Part shown: piece after piece, positions 32,752 through 43,249 of the stretch
Position numbering within the stretch: position 1 is the first letter of the stretch
Layout: each line of letters opens with the position of its first letter
Notes under the pieces: model-generated
What the model was told of the DNA's origin: nothing
Databases searched by the model: none
Seen by the model: only the letters and a program-made list of their open reading frames with translations
Translations under genes and position numbers: made by a program
Source: Zymoseptoria tritici IPO323
Taxonomy: Eukaryota; Ascomycota; Dothideomycetes; Mycosphaerellales; Mycosphaerellaceae
Direction of reading: 5' to 3'
DNA length: 64,000 nt
NCBI RefSeq assembly: GCF_000219625.1
Contig: NC_018210.1
Coordinates: 620,001 to 684,000 of the forward strand

Positions 32752-33557
32752 CGAGTCGGGACTTCACAATCTCGCAGACTCCTGACGCTCATCACGGTAG
32801 GTCGGCGGCGCCACGTCCTGCGCCAGAACGGGCGACCTCGAAGAGTCCAGATTGTTGATTGACGTAGGCCATTCATCGGCGGGTGGACGACAAGACTCGC
32901 TTACGATACTAGTCCTGCCTGGCTCTGAACGGGGCTGTTTCCAGCACAACGGAACACCCACATCCACGCCACGATCTCTCTCCCTTTTCGGGAGAGATGA
33001 GGGTGACGTGTCTTGGACTCCTTCGGGACATTCCGTTGACCAGCCAGGCACTACAGGAGGCTGTTTGACCACGAGACTTGATCAATTGCGGACGAAACTG
33101 ACCCGCCAGCCAGATTCTTCGAGACTGGTATACCAGTCTGTGTGTCTCCCATGGCGAGATGACGCACCGTGCTCCTGCGTGACTACCGATGTCTCCGTGT
33201 CATATTAGCTGCGTTGAAGCAACGCACGATGCGCCACTTGGCTTTGCGCCAATCTCGACGCACGCATTTCCACCAGACCGGACGGGCCGTCTCGTTGGAC
33301 TTTGTTGAAGCGACATCAAAGCAGATAAGGAAGGTTTGAGTGACGGAGGAACCGCTCTGCTTTGCGACCCACATAACTACTCTCCAGTATCCTCAACCTC
33401 ACTTTCCTCGACCTCCAATTCAAATCTTCTCAGTCTCGACAAGCCATTGCGCTCCTGCGAAATATCAAACACGTCTATCCACTCCCGCACATCCCCTCCA
33501 ATCGCCCTCTCCTCTTCCTCCCTTCGCCGTCGTTTCGACTCGGCGTAGCTCTACCAT
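32752..33557. other. Intergenic, 806 bp
   Basis: Only short frames without domains or signal peptides are present between the kinase and SSCP3, whose 3' ends face each other. Nothing recognised. Confidence 0.5.
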
Positions 33558-33834
33558 CTAGGAAGAGCAAGTTTGCTGCAGAGAAGCGGTCAGTCTCGTG
33601 TCATCTACCATCTTGATCAGATCCTGATCTTACAGTACGGCCCGGGCAGCGTTCGCAGTACGCTCCAACTATCCTGTGTCCGCTGCAGCAGATAACCACA
33701 CGGTCGTCCGCCGGCTGGCCTTTCTCGTCGAGGCAACGTGGGTGTGCGTCGTTGGCTTTGGTGGGCTCGGAGTCCGCGGTGACCATGGTCGCGAGGACGC
33801 TGATGAGCGCGATGGTGATGGTGCGGAATTGCAT
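33558..33834 (-). CDS. SSCP3: small secreted cysteine-rich protein, 72 aa, 2 exons
   Basis: Exon 1 (33634-33834) encodes a 20-residue signal peptide, MQFRTITIALISVLATMVTA, then an acidic stretch and HPRCLDEKG, VVICCSGH, GAYCERCPGRT. The intron (33576-33633, 58 bp) has GTAAGA, an ACTGAC branch and CAG, phase 0. Exon 2 (33558-33575) is 18 bp and encodes QTCSS then stop. The mature protein of 52 residues has six cysteines. Without splicing the frame continues to a different tail that lacks the sixth cysteine, so the intron is favoured. Function unknown; effector-like by size, signal and cysteines. Confidence 0.68.
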
Positions 33835-34918
33835 GGTGGTAGGTGGATGGTGTTTGGGTGACTGTTGGTGTTATCGCTACGAGGAGTCAGTCTTGATCCA
33901 AAGAGGATTGACGAATGGAGCCATACCTTTCGATGTCCTTGATCGAAATTGTGAGACGAAGAGCTTGCAGAGAAGTGTTTGTTCTGCTCGAGGCGCAGCT
34001 CGAATATAACGTCTACTACTCCTCGACCGCACTGGCCATCTGTCGATGACAGTTCTAATTCAGGAGCAGAATCCTGTCATCAGATCATACGATCTGCTGA
34101 CCGCGTCCAAAATCAAACTATCGAAATCATACATCTACCATCTCCCGGTACAAAATGGGCCTCTGAGCCCCTGTTGATACCTGGCTGGTATGCCTCAGCG
34201 CCTTTGTCTTTGCCATTCTTGACGACTTTTGATCGCGATCCGTTGGAAAGAGCCACGGAGTAGAGGTCTGTCAGGTCATACCATGTGCTGACCACATCCT
34301 GGATAGAACTATCGAAACCGTATTTTGTGCCGTCTTCAAGCAGAGACCGAACGACTTCGAGCCCCTGTTGCTGCCTGTCCGGCATTCCTCACCGCCTTTG
34401 TGTCAGCAATATGCCCTATGTCAGCATGATCGTTCGAAGACCTCCCGGTGTATTCAACGAAATTGAGTTGCAAGTGAGAACTCACTTCTGACTTCCCGGG
34501 CTAATGTCCAAACTTGGAGAGGTCCAGACCTCGTGGGACGTCTTCACCGCTCGATATCGGCTGATGATGAGTGTACTTTGACAGACTACCTTGCCGAAAA
34601 GTGATCCGTTGCTCAGCGCCGGGATTGGGCGAATGAGTTCTTGCGAGGCTCCATGCGCCTTTCGGGTCGCGATCGATCACTACACTCTGAGCCATCCGCA
34701 CTGAGGGAGCAGTCATTTCGAGAAGCCTGTGTGCCACATCTGTTGCTTTGTACATGTTTCCCATGCATACCAATGCGTCACTACAAATCTGTATCGTCGT
34801 TTGTCTGAGAAGTTTCATTCCATAGTTCCGCAGTCCATATGGCCGGATGGTGATCTCTCCTCGGAGCCCAGTGAGCCGTATTGACCCCTGTTTGACTCCC
34901 CAGACCACTTGGCGATAT
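33835..34918. other. Intergenic, contains an imperfect direct repeat
   Basis: The 1.08-kb interval between SSCP3 and the M28 peptidase has no confident gene. A 90-codon and a 135-codon frame on minus are seen but lack domains, and the longer one has no ATG near its start. A diverged tandem duplication lies at 34080-34415 (separate entry). Confidence 0.5.
34080..34415. repeat. Imperfect tandem duplication, unit about 190-205 bp
   Basis: Segment 34083-34215 is repeated at about 34274-34413. Shared anchors in the same order are CATAC-ATCTGCTGACC, AACTATCGAAA, GAGCCCCTGTTG and GCCTTTGT. The offset is 191 at the first anchor and 204 at the third, so small indels have accumulated. Confidence 0.6.
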
Positions 34919-37056
34919 TTACGCCTTCAACACCTCTCCAGCAGCGACGATGACACCCGCCGTAATCTCCACCCATTCCATCGCCAATTTCAGATTCTTA
35001 TCCAAAACAATCGACTCCGTGATTCCCGGGAACGTGACCGGCGCGTATCCATCATCCCTCCCAGGAGCGAAGATTGCATGCCGATAGAACGTCCGATCGG
35101 GCAGACCAGGTGTATCGGCGAACCTTCGGTGGAAGCTTTGGTACTTCTTGTTTTGCGCGGTAATCAAATCCGTGTCTCTTGCTGCTACAGCATCCGCGGT
35201 CAAGGAGTCCGCTTGCTCGGCATGAACGCGGAATGTGTCGATTGCTGAGCGGAGGGCAGTGAGATCGAGCTCAACGCTTTGTGCAGCGATGTTTTTTGTA
35301 GCTGTGCGTAGTATATATCCATTTCCGTGGCGAAATTGGTGAGGTTGAAAGGCAGGGCGTCATCGCTAGCGAAGTTGTAGACCAGAAGAGAGACATATTG
35401 GGCAACGGCGGCGTGGACTTGGAAGCCTGGGTCGCCGAAGCGGCGCATCCATTCGTAGGTGTCGTAATTGCTGTGATACATGAAGATGGGACTCGTGGGG
35501 CTTGCGACCGAGCCGACGTCGAGCTGGGAGGAATGTTAGTTTCAATGGTCTGTTTGTGCAAGTGAGATGAGACCTACCGTTGGGAATCCGTTCTGCACAA
35601 AGGCAATGTAGTCACTGCCGGCACCAAGAACCTGCGGCTGTTTACTCCAAGCTTCGTACATGGTGCCGCTAGTCCTTGGCCATTGTACCTTCTTCATCGT
35701 CTCGATTGCAATCTGGTGCAGCTCAGGAGTGCCGGCAAAAGCAGGAACGGGCCCGATGGTAGCAGAGTCGAAGTTGATGTATGTCGCGGCGGACGCATTG
35801 AGCCAGGGAAGGTATTCCTCCACGAATTCTGTCGAGCCAACCATGCCGTACTCTTCAGCGTCCCAGGATGCAAAGATAATGGTGCGTTTGGGCTTCCAGC
35901 CAGTCTTTAGTAGACCCCCGAACGCTTTTGCGACTTCATTCAAGGCGGCTGTACCGCTATTCGGATCACCGGCTCCGCCGATCATCCATGCATCTCTGTG
36001 GTTCCCGATAATGATTGCACCCTCATTAGGGTCAGTCCCGTTGATGACCCCAATTGCGTTCCAGATATCGGTGTAAGTTTCGTTCATCAAGTTCGACAGA
36101 CCGAGCGTGACGCCTGGAGCAGGGCCAGAGTAGTAGCCAGTGTCGTAATCGCCGATCCACTTGCTACGGTTGACCTCTGCTCCCGAAGCTCCGAAGCCTT
36201 CGAGCGCGGCTAGAAGTGGACCGGCGTTGATATAGCTGATTGGTAGAGATGGAATGACTGGGGTAACATCGTCTCTTCCCGTTCTGGGTACGCCCGCTTT
36301 GGAAGGGTAGCCTGGAGTCGTCGGGTCTCCTGGACGAGTTGACAAAAAGAGGACGGTACCTCGCTGGACGTAAGTCGGATTACGAGCTGGACCGTCCGGG
36401 TAGGCCAAATATCCACCCGATACTTTGATTCTGTCATCGGCCAGGTCGTTGAACATGATGCAGCCGATCATGCCGTATGCTTGAGCGTTCTTGACCTTCA
36501 GTCCGCGGAACGGGCCTCCATATCGAGAGAGGGCAATTTTGCCTTTCAGCTCCACGCCCAATTCGAGGAGACGTTCGAAGTCGGGAATTTGTCCGATGCC
36601 GACGTAGACATATTCAGCTTCGACCGAGCCGCTGGCAGAGTAGGCATGAAAGGTGGGTACGCGGTTCGGGAAGCCAGTGACGGGATCCTCCTTGAGGACG
36701 GCCTCCTCTAGCTCTGGTTGGTAGACGCTGCCATTGGACCAAGTCGCGTTCAAGCTGTTGTCGAGAGGATAGTTCAAGAAGACGTTGTATACATCGAGTC
36801 GGCTGTCAAATCCTGCCTCAGCCCAGAGATCAGCGGTGTACTGAGCCTGGCTTTGGTTGGTTCCTGCGAGATGGAGGCCTTGCGTGTAGTAGAATGAGTA
36901 TTGCGAGATGCTGCTGTTGCTGATAGAGTTGGTCAACAGTCTCTCGTTGTCAGTGAGCCCTGGACTGGCCTGTCTCTTGGAGTGGACAGTGGAGGAAGAT
37001 GCAGAGACTCCAAGCACAAGCAAAGCTGTGCCCAGCTTGAGAAGATGAGATGCCAT
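34919..37056 (-). pseudogene. Secreted M28 metallopeptidase (glutamate carboxypeptidase II family), 1-nt frameshift
   Basis: Exon 1 is 35578-37056 and exon 2 34919-35523, with an intron of 54 bp (GTAGGT...CAG). ATG 37056 starts a signal peptide (MASHLLKLGTALLVLGVSA). The PA domain and M28 core are intact: NHRDAWMIGGAGDPNSG (zinc His and Asp), SWDAEEYGMVGSTEF (catalytic Glu and zinc Glu), YINFDSA, and YHSNYDTYEWMRRFGDPGF (zinc His). After YYAQLQ the frame is lost at a six-base homopolymer (35292-35297); one more base would restore a collinear C-terminal dimerisation domain ending ITAGVIVAAGEVLKA and a total of 694 residues. Either a sequencing error in a homopolymer or a recent null allele. 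The enzyme would trim peptides outside the cell. Confidence 0.85.
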
Positions 37057-37615
37057 GGCGAATTTGGACAATGCCTTTCGGACCTGCCTTGTTGGGGAAT
37101 GGCGAGGCGTTATATGTCGATCTGCAATGCACTACTCGTGAATCTCCCGAGTCTTCTCCGTGTAAATACCTGCTAGATCTCTCTTGTAGTTGACACCCAT
37201 CAGGACTCACAGGGACATGTTGTCGTGAGTCGCCAAGCTCCCGGGCTGGTGTCGGAGTCCGATCTCAACTTCAGCCTGCACCGACCGAAGTAGCTCTTCG
37301 GCCATCTTGATGGAGTAAAGCTCTTCTCGGCGTTACTTGGGGAGCACTGTCCCGGGCCTCGCCAGCAAGGCGCTTCCGCCCCATCGTGTAGCAATTGATA
37401 TGACACTCGTGGCGATCAATACCGCGGGCGCAATGTCAGAGATGCTGCTGCAAACTTCCGATGTCGTTATTCATCAGAGAGATGGCCTGCGACGATGAGG
37501 CGAAGACAACAGGAAGCCGCGGGTAAAGCTCGGGGAATTCTTTGCCAAGCACCTTCCTCCTTGCTAGCATGCATCCAGGTCTCACTTCGTCTCTTCGACC
37601 ATCGACGAACATCAA
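37057..37615. other. Divergent intergenic region, 559 bp
   Basis: Shared upstream region of the M28 peptidase (minus) and tubulin cofactor D (plus). No gene recognised. Confidence 0.5.
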
Positions 37616-40600
37616 ATGGAGCCGCAGGAAGAAGATGATGATCTCAAGCTCGCCAAAGCGTCAGCAGGTCTGCTCAACGATCTCGAGCGAGACCTGCCTA
37701 GAGTGCTGTGGAAGGCATCAAAACCTGGATCAGGTACCCGAAAGGCGCATACAAGAGTGAGAAAGCGCGATCTGCAGCGTATCACTTCCTACGTACGTAG
37801 GGACTTCACTCCAGGACATGCTAAAACTGCTTACTGACACCCGAAATAGATAGAGCCATTTCAAGGTGAACCGCAATTACTGGATGCCAAGCTGAAGACG
37901 ATTCTACCACCGATTGTAGACGCCTACCTCGAATTTTTGACTTCACAAAAGTCATTGGATGATACACAGTCCGATCATCTCGACTTTCAGACCGCAGTTT
38001 TTGCTTTGCTGTACACTCTGTGCAAGGTTCGTGGCCAGAAAATCATCGCTGGCTTTCTCAACAATGAGCCTCGCTTCCTGGAGCCGGTTCTCGAAGCTGT
38101 GGAACGGTGCACTTTCGATACCAATGATCGAGAAGTGCAATGGCAAGTACCATACGTTCTCTTGCTCTGGTTGTCTCATTTGCTCCTCACACCGTTTGAC
38201 TTGCAGTCCATTTCGACCAGCGTTGGTCCTGCAACTTCTGCCGACAATGACTCTGCTCTTCTTCAAGGACTCCCTCCTCTGATCTCGAGGATCCTACGAG
38301 TTGGGCTACACCATCTGCGCATGCCCACGAAAGCTCAAGATGCGGCCGCTGCCATGCTTGTGCGACTTTCAACACGACCCGATGTGCACAAGGTTCGCTT
38401 GGCAGACCGACTGGTCAACGATCGGCTGCCGAAGCTGGAAAGCAAGGCTACGGACATGCCCAATATGTACGAGATGCTGGGGTCGCTGCGCTTCGTCGCC
38501 GGCGTGGCATCGTCGGCCGAGTTGAGTCATCTCATCCCAAGCATCTATCGTACGTGCGAAAAGACCTTCGACGAGAGTGACGAGTCCACGTTATCATCCA
38601 ACGCGGTCGCCAAGAAGGTTATTGTCAAGATTTTTCGGAATGTCGCAATACTCTCGCTACGATCAGTCGCGACTCGAGGACCTCTTCTCAGCTTTCTTCA
38701 GACGACCAGCGTGCTCGAAAATGTGATCGATTATCTACTTCGCTCCCTTGGCGACAAAGACACGCCTGTGAGATATGCAGCTGCGAAGGCGATGAGTCTC
38801 ATTGTGCTCGAGTTGGAACCTGAGATGGCGCACGAAGTCATACAGGCGGTCTTGGATACTTTCAAAGAAGACATGCCGAAGACCATCCAAGCCGCGGACT
38901 TTTCCACTGCGAATCCTCTCAAATGGCACGGCTTGACTTTGGCGCTGGCGCATACCCTATTCAAACGTTCCGCATCACCAGCTCAACTCCCCGACATTCT
39001 CGATGCACTGATCTCGGCGCTTCAATTCCAACAGCGGACGGCGACGGGAAGCACACTTGGGACAAATGTCAGAGATGCAGCGAATTTTGGCATCTGGTCA
39101 TTGGCCCGGCGATACACCACTGCAGAGCTATTGCCAGTCAAAGCCAACATCTTGCATAGCAGCGATGATCAGCGATCAGATATGCCCGTGGTCCAGCTGC
39201 TTGCTATCCAGCTCATCCTCTCCGCATGCCTCGATCCGGCCGGCAACATCCGTCGTGGGTCATCAGCAGCATTCCAAGAGCTGGTGGGACGGCATCCCGA
39301 TCAGATTCACGAAGGTATTGCTCTCGTCCAGGTGGTCGACTACCAAGCTGTGAGTCTGCGACACCGAGCCATGGTCGATGTTGCGAGCAAAGCGGCCGCG
39401 ATGCACAACATGTACTGGTCCAATCTGCTCTCGGGGCTCCTAGGCTGGCGTGGTCTTGGTTCCGCAGATGTGTCTTCCCGAGCGGATGCAGCGGAATCGA
39501 TCTCGCAACTGTCAAGAATGTTGCATGTTTGCGAGCGGCTCGATGTGCTTGGAATGATTGGACGTCTGCTGTCTGACTGCTCGGCTAAGGACGTCGAACA
39601 ATTGCATGGCCTGACTCTTGCGGCGGCGTATATGCTTGAGCCCTCGCACTCCATCACTTCGGATCAAGAAGTCGAGCCGTTACAGCCCGACATTATCAGC
39701 ATGTGGAAGCATTTCGCCTCTCTGCAGGCTTCGATAAAAGAATTTCATCCGAGACTACTCAAGTCGGAGCTCCCGGCATCTCTTGGCCTTTATACCACAG
39801 CCCTGTGCAATGCCACGCAGAGAGTTCCCGGAGAGGCTCTTCAAGCAGAACAAGTGCCCTTCGACGTACTTGACATTGTCACCGATCGTTTGCTCGCGCG
39901 GCATGAGGAGTCGATACTGCACATCGTTCCCGGCTTGGCGCGGTCGGTTCATGGGCTTGTCAAGGCCGCCGGAACCTCTCTGCCATGTCTCGAGCCATAT
40001 CACCTGGCTCAAAAACTAGCAGCCGACAGTACAAAGAGCACCTTGACGAGCGCCGGCCGAGCAATGGCCTTTGGCGTTCTGTCATCATCCTACACAGATG
40101 ACGGCGCATTCGACAGGCAGAAAAACATGTTAGTCGTCAGCCTGTGTTCTCTAATGAGCAGCAAAACCGTCGACTGGCGTGTCATCTGCGCGCGAGCCCT
40201 CCAGCTAGCCGTGAATAGCGTCCCACATACTGCAACCCTCGATGCCGCTACCGCGCAGTCCATCTGCTCCGCTATCCACCAAGGCCTAAACGACTATACC
40301 ATCGACGAGCGCGGCGACATCGGCTCCCTGGTCCGCCTCCAGTCCATCACCTGCACATCCACAATCCTCTCCCACCCAGCATTCAAATTTCACCTCGACT
40401 CCCTCCAACTCCTTTCCAACGACATCCACCGCCTCTCCCTCGAAAAACTCGATCGCGTCCGCCTATCCGCCGCCCACTGCCGCGCCACCCACCTCGACCT
40501 CACCCTCCCCATCACGGACATCCCATCCGTCTCCTCAAAACCCTACTTCCGCGCCGCTCTGCACCCCCTCACAGACCCTTCCACGCCCTCAGCCACCACC

Positions 40601-41173
40601 CACGCCCTCCTCACCGGCATCATCTCCTCCGCCGGCTTCAGCGCCGAATCCCTCCTCCAATCCTCCCGGCACGTCCTCGCCACCCTCCTCTCCACCACCA
40701 AACCCCAGCACTTCGAATCCCTCCTAACATCCTACACCACCATCCTCGCCGACCTGCTCACCTCCCCTTCCGCCAGCATCTCCATCCACCCCGCCCTCTG
40801 CCTCCTGTCTTATATCCTCTCCACCCTCCTGCCTCACTTCCCACACCTCGCATCCCCAGTCTCGAAATTCAAGTGGCGAACTCTTCTGTCTACTGTGCAG
40901 AAGGCGCATCATAAGTCGACGGATATAACGAGGTTGATGGCTGCTGTGGGGGTGTATTGTGCGATGGCGGAGGTCGGGGTGGTGAGAGGGGAGGTGTTGA
41001 GGAAATTGGTCAGCATGCTCAAGACCAATCCTTTTCCACGAGTTAGGGTGGCGGTGGCGGAGGTATCGTGGATGGTGACGGGGGAGGAAACGCTGTTGCC
41101 GGTCGACTGGGCGAGACCGGTTAAGGAGAATGCTGGTGTGGTGCAGGGGTTGCAGAAGGTGCTGTTAGATTAG
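37616..41173 (+). CDS. Tubulin-specific chaperone D (cofactor D), 1166 aa, 2 exons
   Basis: Exon 1 is 37616-37792 (MEPQEEDDDLKLAKASAGLL), the intron 37793-37849 (GTACGT, CTTACTGAC branch, TAG), exon 2 37850-41173. The protein is a long HEAT/ARM-like helical solenoid. The family block WQVPYVLLLWLSHLLLTPFDL lies early, followed by repeated helices such as RYAAAKAMSLIVLELEPEM. Cofactor D (Alp1/Cin1 in yeasts, TBCD in animals) captures beta-tubulin and, with cofactors E and C, assembles the tubulin heterodimer. Length fits fungal orthologues. Codon third positions switch from mixed to C-rich at about 40200 and to G-rich at about 40880. Confidence 0.9.
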
Positions 41174-41332
41174 TAGGACGGAGAAGAGAAGAATTGAAGC
41201 GTCCGCTGGAAGTCATGCAAATTGGCTCTATCGTGGTATCTCTCTCTCTCTCGTCTTGACTGTAATTCACATCTCGTCCCGTCGCATCGCATCGTGTCAA
41301 AAATCATCCATGCCTTTCAAAACCCATCACCA

Positions 41333-42417
41333 TCACAAAAAGTAATCCCGAACCGGATCCCCACCACCCTGAGCCTGCTGCTGCGCCTGCTGCTCCACCC
41401 TCATAACCTCATTCTCCGGCGCCGCATCAAACACATTCCACTTCCTCTCCCCTCCCGGCCCGACCTCCAAGACACTCGCTAAATTCCCACACCGATAACA
41501 GTAATTGGGAGCACTCCAGACTGTACTCAGTCGGTCTTCAAACATGACCATGTATCCCTCATTACAGAGTTGATGCGCGCGGAGGATGTGCGTCATGCTA
41601 TTCACCGCCAGGAATTTCTTCACCACTTGTGCTCCGAATGTGTACCCCGCTCCTCTAGGCGAAAGAGAGAATTCATCCCTCTCAGCGTCCGGATCCGACC
41701 ATACCAAATCCGCCATCGGTCCTTCGTGGGGAATCTCCCGGAAGCGGTCGATGATTTTGATCTGGTCGATACTGTGAATCGAGGGAGACAAGCCGCCGTG
41801 TACGCAGAAGATTTTGTCATCGATGACGCAGGAGAGGGAGAGGTAGTCGAACATGTCGGTGAAGTGGTGCCAGACGGCGGGATTGCCGTATTTGCGGGAA
41901 CATTCGGTGTAGAAGCCGTAGGATTGCGTGACGCCGCGGGACTCGTGGTTGCCGCGGAGGAGGTGCACCCGGGAAGGGTAGCGGAGTTTGAGGCAGATGA
42001 GGAGGGAGATGGTTTCGATTGAGAAGAGGCCGCGGTCGACGTAGTCTCCTGTTGAGGGGAGGGGATTAGTGGGTGGAATTGTGGTATTGATCGCGTGACC
42101 TCGACATACCCAAGAAGAGATAGTTTGTGTCCGGACAGTATCCACCGATTTTGAAGATCTCAATCATGTCGAAGAATTGGCCGTGGATGTCGCCGACGAC
42201 GGTCACGGGGGCTTGGATGTGGACGACATTGCTCTCCTTCATCAACAGCTCTTTTGCTTTGGCGCAGACGGCTTCGATGACCGAGTCGGCGAGGAGTTCT
42301 TTGCGGTAGAGGCGGTCGATGCATTCGTCGAGATCTACGCTGGCTGATGTTGAGGTCAGTCATGGGTGAGATGTCAGTGTGAGGAGAGATCTCATGCTCA
42401 CCCGGCAGACCAGGCAT
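41333..42417 (-). CDS. PPG1: PP2A-like serine/threonine protein phosphatase PPG1, 318 aa, 3 exons
   Basis: Exons are 42402-42417 (16 bp), 42110-42334 and 41333-42048; introns are 67 and 61 bp, and the total is an exact codon multiple. The short first exon gives MPGLPDLDECIDRLYRKELL. Metal-binding motifs are GDIHGQ, GDYVDRG and RGNHES, followed by the catalytic-face motif WSDPDAERDEF and SAPNYCYRCGN. The end, DYFL, is the methylatable carboxy-terminus of PP2A-type phosphatases. GVTQSYGFYTECSRKYGNPAVWHHF points to PPG1 rather than PP2A, PP4 or SIT4. In yeast Ppg1 works with the Far complex and affects glycogen and mitophagy. It converges with cofactor D. Confidence 0.93.
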
Positions 42418-43249
42418 TTCTGTGGGAAGGCTCTCGCTCTCGAGCTGTGGTGGCCGTAGCTATGACCGGTCTTTGGTTCAGGTGCGGAAGCAAGTCCGGG
42501 CCGGTGCTGGCGAAACGAGCGGGATGCAGTCGGCTGTCACCATCATTGGGACATCAAGACTGAGATCGCTGGGGGAGGTGAGAGTCGTAGTAGAAGAGCA
42601 GGCGATCCGGCGACACAACGACAAAACCACGGCGGGAAGATGTCGTTCATTGCCTGTTGCTTCTGATGCGGCGAAGTCGGGAGTGCCGTGCTGGGTATCT
42701 CTCAGTCTGGATGAATATCTGATCCTGCCGTTTCCACCACCCAATTTCATTTCTCTCGACCAACGACGACAATTAATCTCCGACAACCAGGCACGACGAC
42801 CTCTTCTTCCTCTCAACAACAACATCGGATGCCCACCATGCCACCGCTCGCCTGCCTGGATCGCTAACCGGAGACTGACTTTGAGAGATTGTCCATACTA
42901 ATTGTGACTTCCAGTTGCTCGACGACGTGTTTGGCCGTACAACGTCTCCCTGCGAATCTTGGGACGGAAGAAAATCTACGATTCAACGCTCCGAATGAGC
43001 ATCGTCTGAGAACACATCTCACTACTCTTCTCTACCTCGTCAGAACACCACCAAAAGGACGGGATTTCAGCAGATTGTCTCCTTGCAACTCTCGAAAACA
43101 ATTCCAATTCTTCTCCCGATCAGCAGCACTCCTTAAATCAAACAAGACCGACCTCTCTCTTCTCCACGGTCAATCTTTCCCATCTCGACACATCTCTTCC
43201 CTCATCAGCACACATCTGAGAAAGATAGACTGTCTGCAACCTTTTCGTC
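42418..43249. other. Divergent intergenic region, 832 bp
   Basis: Upstream of PPG1 (minus) and the disordered protein (plus). The right half is strongly C/T/A-rich (CAACTCTCGAAAACAATTCC, CATCTCTTCCCTCATC), consistent with a long 5' leader of the plus-strand gene. No gene recognised. Confidence 0.5.

Noticed and set aside
34501..34908. 135-codon minus frame upstream of the M28 gene end
   Set aside because: No ATG near its start, no domain and no splice-supported extension; probably chance.
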